NCBI GenBank assembly: GCA_021816895.1
Contig: JAKAWW010000001.1
Location: forward strand, 124,001 to 188,000
Length of the DNA: 64,000 bases
Direction: 5' to 3'
Source: Microcaldota archaeon
Lineage (GTDB): Archaea; Micrarchaeota; Micrarchaeia; Micrarchaeales; Micrarchaeaceae
Shown piece after piece: positions 1 through 7,678 of this stretch (positions within the stretch are counted from its first letter, which is position 1; each line of letters begins with the position of its first letter). Position numbers and translations under genes: made by a program. Below the pieces are notes generated by a model. That model made no database searches and was not told the origin of the DNA. It saw only the letters and a list, made by a program, of their open reading frames with translations.

Positions 1-1074
1 GCCGAAAATCTCGTCAAGGTCAACATTGTTGTCTATCTTCTCTATGCGCTTCGCTATACCTTCTTCTGTGTATTCTGGAAAGTCGACTCCGCTTACAACT
101 ATCATGACCCTTAGCGTGTCCTTGCGCATGTCAGGCTCTATCCTTGCGCCCCACTTTAGCAGTGCGTCCTTGTTTATCCTGCTCGCAATGTCCTGGAAGA
201 CGGTTTCGGCCTCGCGCAGGCTTAGGTTTTCACCTCCAATTATGTTTATCAAGGCCTTCTTCGCGTTTGAAAGGTCCGCATCGAGCAGCGGGCTCTTGAC
301 TGCATTTTCAAGAGCAACTATCGCCCTGCTCGTGCCGTCGCTGGTGCCCACTCCCTCGCCGGTTCCTATCACGGCAAAACCGGAATCGCGGAGCACGCTC
401 CTCAGGTCTGCAAAGTCTATGTTTACCATTCCTGGCTTTGTGACCATCTCCACTATGCCCTTTGTAGCGCTTGCGAGCACCTCGTCGCTTACTCTGAAGG
501 CCATGTTGAGCGGCAAGTCTGGCGCAATGCTGAGCAGCTTGTCATTAGGTATTATTATAACAGTATCAGCAACCTTCCTGAGCTTTGAAAGCCCCTCAAG
601 GGCGTTATGCATCCTGGTTCGCCCCTCACTTGTGAACGGCAGCGTGACTATCGCCACGGTAAGCGCCCCGGATTCCTTGGCCTCGTGCACTATTGTGCTT
701 ATTGCCCCAGTGCCGGTTCCGCCTCCAAGGCCACAAGTCACAAACACAAGGTTAGAATCGCTTAGCAGGTGCCTTATCTCGTCCTTGCTTTCAAGAGCGG
801 CTTCCTCTCCCACTTTTATGTCGCTCCCGGCGCCAAGCCCGCGCGTTACCTTTTTGCCTAGCAGAAGCTTGCGCTCCGATCTCGTCTTGACAAGATGCGC
901 TGCATCGGTGTTAGCTGCGACAAGCGTGGCTCCTTGAATGCCTATGCTGTAAAGCCTGGTTATTGTGTTGCTTCCGCTTCCTCCAGCTCCAACCACATAT
1001 ATTTTCGGCTTAGCGCCCTCTATAAACTTTAGAATATCTTCGTCATCGGGGCTTATTTGCTCAATCTGGTCCAT
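1..1074 (-). CDS. ftsZ: Cell division GTPase FtsZ, first copy (3' end beyond window)
   Basis: Tubulin-like GTPase expected to polymerise into the cytoplasmic division ring. The reading frame starts at ATG 1074 and is still open at base 1, so 358 residues are visible and the C-terminal tail is missing. Visible motifs are the nucleotide-binding GAGGSGSNT near residue 29, the tubulin signature GLGGGTGTGA near residue 120, and the T7-loop-like NIDFADLRS near residue 218, which completes GTP hydrolysis in the neighbouring subunit. A TATA-like box lies about 40 bases before the start. A second, divergent ftsZ is at 32040-33107, matching the FtsZ1/FtsZ2 pair common in archaea. I cannot tell which of the two classes this copy belongs to. 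Confidence 0.95.
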   Translation of the reverse strand, partial: MDQIEQISPDDEDILKFIEGAKPKIYVVGAGGSGSNTITRLYSIGIQGATLVAANTDAAHLVKTRSERKLLLGKKVTRGLGAGSDIKVGEEAALESKDEIRHLLSDSNLVFVTCGLGGGTGTGAISTIVHEAKESGALTVAIVTLPFTSEGRTRMHNALEGLSKLRKVADTVIIIPNDKLLSIAPDLPLNMAFRVSDEVLASATKGIVEMVTKPGMVNIDFADLRSVLRDSGFAVIGTGEGVGTSDGTSRAIVALENAVKSPLLDADLSNAKKALINIIGGENLSLREAETVFQDIASRINKDALLKWGARIEPDMRKDTLRVMIVVSGVDFPEYTEEGIAKRIEKIDNNVDLDEIFG

Positions 1075-1111
1075 AAAATCACTGGTCGCAGTTCTATAAT
1101 AAAAGTAAAAA

Positions 1112-1120
1112 GATATAAAA
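1112..1120 (-). promoter_or_regulatory. TATA box of first ftsZ
   Basis: On the minus strand this reads TTTTATATC, about 38 bases before the ftsZ ATG at 1074. Transcription would start near 1087, giving a leader of roughly a dozen bases. This is a position-based call. Confidence 0.5.
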
Positions 1121-1356
1121 CTATTTGAAAATTGCACATAATGGCCAAGCAAGTCATTGCCATCCACAAATCCACAGCTAAAACATCATACTGCATTATA
1201 CAGGTATAGCACAGCTGACCAATCTCCCAAAAACGTAGGCTCCAAATATTCAAAGATTCAAAGCTGGCGTGAACATTTGTGTATGGAAAAGCGGGTGACG
1301 CGCTGCTTTATGCAAATTCTTAAATCTTTGTGTCTAATCATATAAATGGCGAGAAA

Positions 1357-1590
1357 ATGCCTGCCAACGAAAAGAAGTCAGATAAGCAATCAAGCAATGA
1401 AGAGAACGATATAGTACTGGTACCACTATTGTTAAGGGGAGGGTCTAAATCTCAAGTACCAGAAGCACAGCGCACAGTAAATCTACCGGGTGCAAAGGTA
1501 AGCAAGAAAGAGTTCAAAGAGATAATCAGGGTGTCAATAGAAATGGATCAGCACTATCTCAAGCAGTTCCGCGAAAGGAATCGATTCTAA
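1357..1590 (+). CDS. Small charged hypothetical protein
   Basis: A 77-residue frame starting MPANEKKSDK. An upstream in-frame GTG at 1330 would add nine residues. I do not recognise a family. The first 20 residues are Lys/Glu/Ser-rich and probably disordered. They are followed by a short hydrophobic stretch (DIVLVPLLLRGG) and a basic helical tail ending QFRERNRF. A TTAAATC element about 40 bases upstream of the ATG could be a promoter. It lies between divergent ftsZ and tRNA-Gly. The coding assignment rests on composition, a plausible promoter and absence of any competing gene, so it is tentative. Confidence 0.45.
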   Translation: MPANEKKSDKQSSNEENDIVLVPLLLRGGSKSQVPEAQRTVNLPGAKVSKKEFKEIIRVSIEMDQHYLKQFRERNRF

Positions 1591-1678
1591 AACAACCGAA
1601 AAATATCAAGCGATATACAAATTCAGACAGAAGCTTGATTTAACAGATTAAATGGTTTTGGATCTATTATTGCAAAAA

Positions 1679-1751
1679 GCGGGTATAGTCTAGCCTGGTA
1701 GGACACGGCCTTCCCAAGGCTGTAGCCCGGGTTCAAATCCCGGTGCCCGCA
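1679..1751 (+). tRNA. tRNA-Gly (anticodon CCC)
   Basis: A cloverleaf folds without an intron. Acceptor GCGGGTA pairs with TGCCCGC. The anticodon stem CGGCC/GGCTG encloses loop TTCCCAA with anticodon CCC, which reads GGG. The T arm is CCGGG-TTCAAAT-CCCGG. The discriminator is A and no CCA is encoded. This contrasts with the two other tRNAs in the window, which both carry insertions. Confidence 0.93.
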
Positions 1752-1795
1752 TTCATGCTTTACCAGGAAGGCATGTTATAGTTTCATGTGCAATG

Positions 1796-2290
1796 TTAAT
1801 ATTGCACGCCAATCTTCCCATGTATGGAATCTTGCATCTCTTTCCTCAGCTCTTGCCCTATTCTATTCTTGAGCTCTTCGGTTACCTTTATTCCTCTTCC
1901 CTCAAACATTTTCACCATATCATTCATATAACGTTCAAAAAATAGCTTCTCAAGTCCGTCTGTAACGATGTCAGAAATTGCTGATCTTAATGCCAATCTT
2001 AAGTCCTCTTCTTTTCTTAAGTCCTCTTCTTTTATACCCATGGAATTTAGTATTTCTTTCCTCAGCCTCTGCCCTATTCTATTCTTGAGCTCTTCGGTTA
2101 CCTTTATTCCTCTTCCCTCAAGCATTTTCACCATATCATTCATATAATGTTCAAAAAATATCTTCTCAAGTCCGTCTGCAACTATGTCAGAAACTGCTGA
2201 TTCTAATGCCAATCTTAAGTTCTCTTCTTTTATACTAATAAGATTTGCTTTGCCTTCATTATGCTTCACATCTTTCTTGGTCTTTGTCAT
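1796..2290 (-). CDS. Internally duplicated helical protein of unknown function
   Basis: A 164-residue protein (MTKTKKDVKH start) built from two copies of a 72-residue unit. Each unit runs from LRLALxSAxSDIVxDGLEK through YMNDMVKMxEGRGIKV to ELKNRIGQxLRKE. A doubled KEEDLR lies at the junction. The units are predicted mostly helical, charged and soluble, with no signal peptide or membrane segment. I recognise no family. The two copies are nearly identical in DNA (period 216 bases), so the duplication is recent. It stands alone between tRNA-Gly and a HAD phosphatase gene, with an AT-rich upstream region. The long preserved frame with mostly conservative differences between copies argues that it is a real gene. 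Confidence 0.7.
   Translation of the reverse strand: MTKTKKDVKHNEGKANLISIKEENLRLALESAVSDIVADGLEKIFFEHYMNDMVKMLEGRGIKVTEELKNRIGQRLRKEILNSMGIKEEDLRKEEDLRLALRSAISDIVTDGLEKLFFERYMNDMVKMFEGRGIKVTEELKNRIGQELRKEMQDSIHGKIGVQY
1838..2235. repeat. Tandem intragenic duplication, period 216 bases
   Basis: Two direct copies, about 1838-2019 and 2054-2235, are offset by 216 bases and differ at only scattered positions. Between them an 18-base unit (cttaagtcctcttctttt) is itself doubled at about 2000-2035, suggesting slippage at the junction. The duplication is in frame and adds exactly 72 codons. Confidence 0.85.
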
Positions 2291-2501
2291 GTACTCGCCA
2301 TTAATAATTAGGCTAATATTTTTCCTAATATTTAAACTTTTGGTTTTGTAAAATTCCAGTATCCTTACTGCCTTGAATTGATTAAAGATTAAGCAGCTGT
2401 AGCTCTAACATAGGGTTAAAATTGTTTATGGTCAAGAGATATATGGCATTGTATTGCTACTGCGAATGCTATCTTGTCGCAAGGTTCAGTGCTCGCAATA
2501 G

Positions 2502-3083
2502 GTGTTTGGTTTGCAGATAATAGGCATAGATTTGGATGACACAATTGTCGATTATGTCAACATGTGGCTAAAAGTGTTCGAGAAGGAAACAGGGGTAAAA
2601 GCCAGACTAAGCGACATCAAAAAATGGCACATATCGGAGCTCTTCCCAAATGTGCTTGACGATAAAAAAATGATAAGGCTCATGGTAAAGACATGGAAGG
2701 AAGAAGACAAGAATATGAAGCTTGTAGATCCAGAAATACCAGCAGTGTTTAGAAGGCTGCGAAAGCGCTTCAGGCTGTACATAACAACTGCCACGCTGGC
2801 AAGCGACTCCCAGATAAAAGAATTCCTTGAAAGGAATGACATAAAATACGACAAGCTTGTTCATGTGCAGCACCATGTAGAGAAGCTGCTTGACGAAGTT
2901 GACATATACATAGATGACAGCCCAAAGGTCGCGGAAGAATTTGTCAGCCATGGCAAATACGTAGTGGTATTCGCAAGGCCCTGGAATAGTTCTATAAAGC
3001 AGAACGGCTATGTCAAAAGGGTTTCCAACTGGAAAGCTGTAGAGCGCGCAGTGCTAAGCTTTGCATCGAAGGCAGGCCGATAA
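2502..3083 (+). CDS. HAD-superfamily 5'(3')-deoxyribonucleotidase-like phosphatase
   Basis: A 193-residue protein with HAD motif I GIDLDDTI near the N-terminus (nucleophile Asp and the Asp two residues later), motif II as TTATL near residue 95, and motif IV as YIDDSP near residue 138. The helical cap between motifs I and II and the overall length fit the NT5C-like nucleotidase group, which removes phosphate from (deoxy)nucleoside monophosphates. Substrate specificity cannot be read from sequence. The start is GTG 2502 or TTG 2511; no ATG is available. It is followed by the promoter of the deoxyhypusine synthase gene, so it is probably monocistronic. Confidence 0.75.
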   Translation: MFGLQIIGIDLDDTIVDYVNMWLKVFEKETGVKARLSDIKKWHISELFPNVLDDKKMIRLMVKTWKEEDKNMKLVDPEIPAVFRRLRKRFRLYITTATLASDSQIKEFLERNDIKYDKLVHVQHHVEKLLDEVDIYIDDSPKVAEEFVSHGKYVVVFARPWNSSIKQNGYVKRVSNWKAVERAVLSFASKAGR

Positions 3084-3153
3084 AGCCGCTTGCCAGGCAT
3101 AAGCGCGCTATTGCATGCCTTGGCTTTGCGGCGCGCAGCACAATGCAATCATG

Positions 3154-3160
3154 TATAAAT
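3154..3160 (+). promoter_or_regulatory. TATA box of deoxyhypusine synthase gene
   Basis: TATAAAT lies 25-31 bases before ATG 3185. Archaeal transcription starts about 25 bases downstream of the box, so the messenger is probably leaderless. Confidence 0.6.
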
Positions 3161-3184
3161 AACTTTATTGTATAAGGCTTAATC

Positions 3185-4129
3185 ATGGACAAAAAAGATC
3201 TGCTTAAGCACCCTATAAGGGATTTGAAGCTGAAGAAGGGCATGACCGTGAGCGAGCTTGTAGGCTCTATGGGCAGCGTCGGCGGCTTTTCCGCGCAGCA
3301 TCTTGCAGACGGGATAGGCATAATGAAAACAATGCTAAGCAACGAAAAGTCTTTCAACTTCCTGTCATTCCCTGCCGACCTTGTATCTACTGGCATACGC
3401 GGCATAATAGCTAGCGCGGTGAAGTATTTCGATGCCATAATAACCACCGGCGGCACGCTAGATCACGACATAGCAAGGGCAAACGGCGGCATATACCACA
3501 AGGGCACCTTCAACGTTGACGATTCAATGCTCCACAAGCTCGGAATATACAGGGAAGGCAACGTATTCATAGAGCGCGCGCAGTACGGCATGAAGATGGA
3601 GCAGGCATTCAACCGCATAATGACTGACATCTACAATTCGAAAGATTACAAGAAGGAATACAGCGCATCTGAACTCATATACGAGTTCGGCAAGCGCATT
3701 GATGACAATGGCTCAATAGTGCGCCAGGCATATCTAAACAAGGTGCCCATATTCTGCCCAGGCATACTTGATGGCGCCTTTGGCACTGCTTTGAGCATCT
3801 TTGCCCAGGACCACGACTTCAAGCTAAACCTAATAAAGGATGAGCTTGAATTGAGCAACATAGCGTTCGACAACAAGGTTACCGGAGCCCTAATGCTTGG
3901 CGGCGGAATAAGCAAGCACCATGTCATATGGTGGAACCAGTTCAAGGATGGACTTGACTATGCAGTTTACGTCACCACGGCAACGCAGTACGACGGCAGC
4001 CTTTCCGGGGCAAGGCTCACCGAAGCGGTCTCATGGGGCAAGATAAAGGAGAAGGCGCGCTACGTCACAATAGATGGGGATGCAACAATAATACTGCCTA
4101 TTATGTTTGCAGCGCTTGACATAGTATGA
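3185..4129 (+). CDS. dys: Deoxyhypusine synthase
   Basis: Transfers the aminobutyl group of spermidine to a lysine of aIF5A, the first step of hypusine formation. The 314-residue length is normal for the family. The signature GGGISKHH carries the lysine that forms the covalent enzyme-imine intermediate (Lys244 by this start). NAD-binding and active-site stretches TTGGTLDHD and SGARLTEAVSWGK are present. A TATA box about 25 bases before the ATG suggests a leaderless transcript. Together with the Dph2 gene in this window it shows that the cell makes both archaeal/eukaryotic translation-factor modifications. Confidence 0.96.
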   Translation: MDKKDLLKHPIRDLKLKKGMTVSELVGSMGSVGGFSAQHLADGIGIMKTMLSNEKSFNFLSFPADLVSTGIRGIIASAVKYFDAIITTGGTLDHDIARANGGIYHKGTFNVDDSMLHKLGIYREGNVFIERAQYGMKMEQAFNRIMTDIYNSKDYKKEYSASELIYEFGKRIDDNGSIVRQAYLNKVPIFCPGILDGAFGTALSIFAQDHDFKLNLIKDELELSNIAFDNKVTGALMLGGGISKHHVIWWNQFKDGLDYAVYVTTATQYDGSLSGARLTEAVSWGKIKEKARYVTIDGDATIILPIMFAALDIV

Positions 4130-4179
4130 CTGTATGCACGTTTAAATGGTGACCGATCACGGCTGTTTTTAGGTATGTA

Positions 4180-4443
4180 GTGCACGGCTTCGTGCAGGGC
4201 GTGGGCTACCGGGCATACATTAAAAGGGTTGCCGATTCTTACGGCATTTGCGGCTATGCGAAAAACATGCCAGACGGCAGCGTCGAGATTGTTGCAAAGG
4301 GCGATGCAGAAAGCATAGCAAGGTTTGAATCAAGCATAAAAATAAGCATGCACAACGGCCCAGAAGTCATCGCGGTAGAAAAGAGCGAGACTGCCGAAGC
4401 CGAGGAGGGCGTTTCTGCTTTGAAAGGTTTTGAAGTGCGCTAG
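4180..4443 (+). CDS. Acylphosphatase
   Basis: Small enzyme hydrolysing acyl-phosphates, or an acylphosphatase-like fold. HGFVQGVGYR contains the phosphate-binding loop and catalytic Arg. The catalytic Asn is in YAKNMPDGSVE. The start is a puzzle. The first usable codon is GTG 4180, giving a protein that begins at the phosphate loop. The upstream in-frame codons read VFRYV, exactly what the first beta strand should be, but the frame holds no ATG, GTG or TTG before a TGA at 4150. A TTTAAA element at 4141 would place the transcript start near 4170, which supports GTG 4180 or an unusual initiator. The 3' end overlaps the convergent SPFH gene by four bases. Confidence 0.85.
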   Translation: MHGFVQGVGYRAYIKRVADSYGICGYAKNMPDGSVEIVAKGDAESIARFESSIKISMHNGPEVIAVEKSETAEAEEGVSALKGFEVR

Positions 4444-5495
4444 CTCTTCGGCTTTGACCCTTTGCCCTTTGTGCTTTGTTGCCCCTGGCCTGATGAGCTC
4501 TGCGCTCCGCCCTGCTGTTGCTGCTTGTAGTAATCCTGCAGGCCCATCACGCCGAAAGGCGTAGGTATGCTGAAGCCCTTTGCTTCTGTGGGCACGAATA
4601 CTATGAGATTCTTGCCGCTCAAGCTTATCTCGTACATCATGTTCAGCGACCTGAGCTGCATGGCGTAAAGGTCCTTCCTGTATTTTTCAGCGGCTTCAAG
4701 CATCTTGTCCGCAGCAAGCGATTCTGATTCGGCGAGTATCACCCTTGCCTGCTTCTCCCTGTCGGATGTAGCTACCCTGGCCATAGCGCTCTGAAGTTCT
4801 GGCGGTATGGTAACATCTCTTATCTCTACAGATATGGCTACAATGCCCCAGCTTTCTATGCGCTCCTGTATGAGCTTCCTTATGTCCTCGCCTATTATAT
4901 CCCTGCCAGCGAGCATAAGCGAGAGATCGTTCTTGCCTATTATGTCACGCATTGCGGTCTGCGAGGCAAGCTGCACCGATTGCATATAGTTCTGCACGTT
5001 GAGCACTGCATGCTCAGGGTTTCTGACCTGCCAGAACAGTATAGCATCAACATCAACGGGCACATTGTCCTTGGTAAGCGTTTTTTCAGCGCTGAACGGC
5101 GTGCTTATCACTCTAAGGTCAACATTGAACGGCGTGTGGTCTACTACTGGTATTATGAAATATATGCCTGGCCCTATCATGCCCTTGTATCTTCCGAACC
5201 TCAGCACTGCCATGCGGTTCCACTGGCTTACTACCCTGACGGAAAGGGAAAGCACTATTATGAGCACAACCAGGGTTAAGACCAAACCAGCAAGAATGCC
5301 TATTTCATAAATGCCAATGCCTCCTATTATGACAATTATGAGCAAGTCCGCAATAGCGCCTGCCCCGCCCGCATATTTTTTCATATTCTGGGCAGCTTCG
5401 GCCTGCTGCGCCGCAGCTACATCGTCGCGCTGTGCAGCTATTGAAACATTGTCTTGTGAGTCCTGCGCATTGTCTTCATCAGAGCTTGTCTGCAT
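4440..5495 (-). CDS. SPFH/stomatin (band 7) membrane protein
   Basis: A 351-residue stomatin-type scaffold protein. The N-terminal 40 residues are acidic and Gln/Ala-rich. A double hydrophobic segment follows (LLIIVIIGGIGIYEIGILAG and the next 25 residues), then the SPFH core (QWNRMAVLRFGRYKG, GPGIYFIIPVVD, VDVDAILFWQVRNP, EIRDVTIPPEL), a helical region, and a Gln/Gly/Ser/Lys-rich tail. Such proteins organise membrane microdomains and often control proteases. No NfeD partner is adjacent. Upstream in-frame codons exist, but the TATA box at 5525-5533 places transcription near 5500, so ATG 5495 (MQTSSDED) is chosen. Confidence 0.9.
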   Translation of the reverse strand: MQTSSDEDNAQDSQDNVSIAAQRDDVAAAQQAEAAQNMKKYAGGAGAIADLLIIVIIGGIGIYEIGILAGLVLTLVVLIIVLSLSVRVVSQWNRMAVLRFGRYKGMIGPGIYFIIPVVDHTPFNVDLRVISTPFSAEKTLTKDNVPVDVDAILFWQVRNPEHAVLNVQNYMQSVQLASQTAMRDIIGKNDLSLMLAGRDIIGEDIRKLIQERIESWGIVAISVEIRDVTIPPELQSAMARVATSDREKQARVILAESESLAADKMLEAAEKYRKDLYAMQLRSLNMMYEISLSGKNLIVFVPTEAKGFSIPTPFGVMGLQDYYKQQQQGGAQSSSGQGQQSTKGKGSKPKS

Positions 5496-5524
5496 GCAAT
5501 CACTGCTTTCATTTCTCTGACAAA

Positions 5525-5533
5525 TTATATAAA
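5525..5533 (-). promoter_or_regulatory. TATA box of SPFH gene
   Basis: TTTATATAA on the minus strand, 30-38 bases before ATG 5495. It also excludes the longer upstream start for this gene. Confidence 0.6.
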
Positions 5534-5736
5534 TCCAAAGCATCAAATTTCATGTAAGAATAAGCGAAAGCTCCAATATGCGGCATAATAAACATTGGAA
5601 GCCTATATTTTAATGGAGCATGCGCACAGTTGCACGGCACCTGGTGCACACCATGTGTAGCGGTATAAAGCGAAATCCTGCGCAATCAATATAAAGCATC
5701 ATCTGCAAAATAGTCTAAGACAATACACTGCGTGGT

Positions 5737-6738
5737 ATGTTGGCTGACTCAATCTATGTGTCAAGGCTGGTCAAGCGGTACGGTTCGTTTGCCGCGGTAA
5801 AGGGCATTTCGTTCAGGGTCAAAAAGGGAGAGATATTTGGCTTCCTCGGCCCAAATGGCGCGGGCAAGACCACAACGGTGCACGTGCTTACTACTATAAT
5901 AAACAAGACTAGCGGCCAGGCCAAAGTGGCGGGGTTTGATGTGTCGAAGGACAAGGAAAAGGTCAGGAGCGCAATAGGCATAGTATTCCAGGATCCTTCG
6001 CTTGATGACAGGCTTACCGGCTACGAGAACCTCGACTTCCACGCGATAATATACGGCATAGGCAAGGATGAGAGGAAAAAGCGCATAGCCGATATGCTTG
6101 AAATGGTAGAGCTGACTGACAGCGCTGGCAAGCTTGTGGAGAAATACTCTGGGGGCATGCGCCGCAGGCTCGAGATTGCGCGAGGGCTGCTGAACAAGCC
6201 AGAAGTGCTGTTCCTTGATGAGCCCACAATAGGCCTTGATGCCCAGACGAGGAGGCACATACTGGATTACATAAAAAATCTAAACAAGAAATACAAGCTC
6301 AGCATATTCATAACCACGCACTACATAGAGGAAGCTGACTACATCTGCAACAGGATAGCGATAATCGATCACGGGAAGATAGTTGCATGCGACACGCCGC
6401 AAAACCTGAAGCAAAAACTGGAGGGCGATGCCGCTATAGTAAAGCTGGAATCTGAGGAAAGCAGCAACAAGCTTATTGCCGCAATGAAGCTAGAGAAATT
6501 CGTAAAATCCACGCGCAAGGACGGACTGAACCTTTACGTCTATGTCAAAGAAGCAGAATCTGCGATACCGAAGATCATGTCCATCGCCTATAAAGCCGGA
6601 ATCAAGGTCACAAGCGTGGAAGTCCACAAGCCGAGCCTAGAGGACGTATTCATATATTATACTGGAAGGACAATACGCGACACTGAAGCTGAATCGAACG
6701 AGCGAATACGCGGAATAATGCGCAGCCGAATGAGGTAA
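5737..6738 (+). CDS. ABC-2 type exporter, ATP-binding subunit
   Basis: A 333-residue ABC ATPase of the drug/polysaccharide exporter (DrrA-like) type. Walker A GPNGAGKT, Q-loop VFQDPSLDD, signature YSGGMRRRLE, Walker B VLFLDEPTIGLD and H-loop TTHYIEEAD are all present, so it should be active. A C-terminal regulatory extension of about 100 residues ends with the DrrA-like SLEDVFIYYTG. It lies four bases before the permease gene, with which it must form a transporter. An ATATAAAG element at about 5688 could be the promoter. The substrate is unknown. Confidence 0.92.
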   Translation: MLADSIYVSRLVKRYGSFAAVKGISFRVKKGEIFGFLGPNGAGKTTTVHVLTTIINKTSGQAKVAGFDVSKDKEKVRSAIGIVFQDPSLDDRLTGYENLDFHAIIYGIGKDERKKRIADMLEMVELTDSAGKLVEKYSGGMRRRLEIARGLLNKPEVLFLDEPTIGLDAQTRRHILDYIKNLNKKYKLSIFITTHYIEEADYICNRIAIIDHGKIVACDTPQNLKQKLEGDAAIVKLESEESSNKLIAAMKLEKFVKSTRKDGLNLYVYVKEAESAIPKIMSIAYKAGIKVTSVEVHKPSLEDVFIYYTGRTIRDTEAESNERIRGIMRSRMR

Positions 6739-6742
6739 TTCT

Positions 6743-7513
6743 ATGAACAGGAACCTTGCAGCAATATATGTCCTGTGGCTCAGGGCGATGAAGCGCTTCA
6801 AGCGCTCGCCTTCGCAGATAATAGGGTCTGTGGCAATGCCGTTCCTTTTCCTGATATTCCTGGGCGCGGGGTTCAGCGCTGTGAAATTTCCAGGGCTTCC
6901 TCCGGACTTCAGCTACATCGATTTTCTGGTACCCGGAATACTTGGCATGTCAATGTTATTTGCAGCCACTACCGCTGGCATATCCCTCCTTTGGGACAGG
7001 CAGTTCGGCTTTCTTAAGGAAGTGATGGTTGCCCCTGTAAGCAGGCTCAGCATAATGCTAGGCAGGACATTCGGCGGCATAACGACCGCGTTCCTTCAAA
7101 GTCTGCTGCTTATAATATTCGCCCTTTTCATAGGTTTCCATATAGTAAGCATAGCCGGCCTGTTCGTCTCTTTCGGCTTCATGCTACTGATTGGGCTTGT
7201 GTTCATCTCAATAGGGCTTATACTTGCTTCTGTGATAACCGACATGCAGGGCTTCGGCCTGATCCTGAACTTGTTGATATTCCCAATATTCTTCCTTTCC
7301 GGAGCAATATATCCAGTAAGCGCGCTCCCCAGCTTCATACGCTATGTGACATATTTCAACCCTTTGACATATGGGGTTGATGGGATGCGCGGGGCGCTTC
7401 TCGGGGTTTCTGTGTTCCCTGTATGGACGGATGCCGTTGTGCTTGGGGTCACAGCGCTGGTAATGCTGGCTTTGGGCGCGTATTCGTTCTCCAAAGCCAA
7501 AGCAGTCGCCTGA
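6743..7513 (+). CDS. ABC-2 type exporter, membrane subunit
   Basis: A 256-residue protein with six predicted membrane spans. It contains the ABC-2 family landmarks PGILGMSMLFAATTAG, LWDRQFGFLKEVMVAPVSR and IFPIFFLSGAIYPVS. The cytoplasmic coupling region follows the second span. It pairs with the ATPase encoded just upstream (spacer of four bases). The family exports drugs, lipids or glycans; nothing here fixes the cargo. Confidence 0.92.
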   Translation: MNRNLAAIYVLWLRAMKRFKRSPSQIIGSVAMPFLFLIFLGAGFSAVKFPGLPPDFSYIDFLVPGILGMSMLFAATTAGISLLWDRQFGFLKEVMVAPVSRLSIMLGRTFGGITTAFLQSLLLIIFALFIGFHIVSIAGLFVSFGFMLLIGLVFISIGLILASVITDMQGFGLILNLLIFPIFFLSGAIYPVSALPSFIRYVTYFNPLTYGVDGMRGALLGVSVFPVWTDAVVLGVTALVMLALGAYSFSKAKAVA

Positions 7514-7678
7514 AAATAAGGAAGCACTTATGCTGTGTTTCAGTGTGCACAGGATTACTGCCGAAATTGACAATGCATGCTTCTGCTCGCTCGGATTGCT
7601 ACACAGCGCCGCAATGATTGCTCAAAACAAAATACTTTTAAACCCTTGCCCACAATAAATATCAGCTGAGGTGTTTTC

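Noticed and set aside
26-937. Long plus-strand open frame of 303 codons at the window start
   Set aside because: It is antisense to ftsZ, whose motifs are clear on the minus strand, and its translation is Ser/Ala/Leu-rich with no domain.
5737-7513. Antibiotic resistance exporter call for the DrrA-like ABC pair
   Set aside because: Family resemblance alone does not define a drug substrate, and no biosynthetic or resistance context is present.
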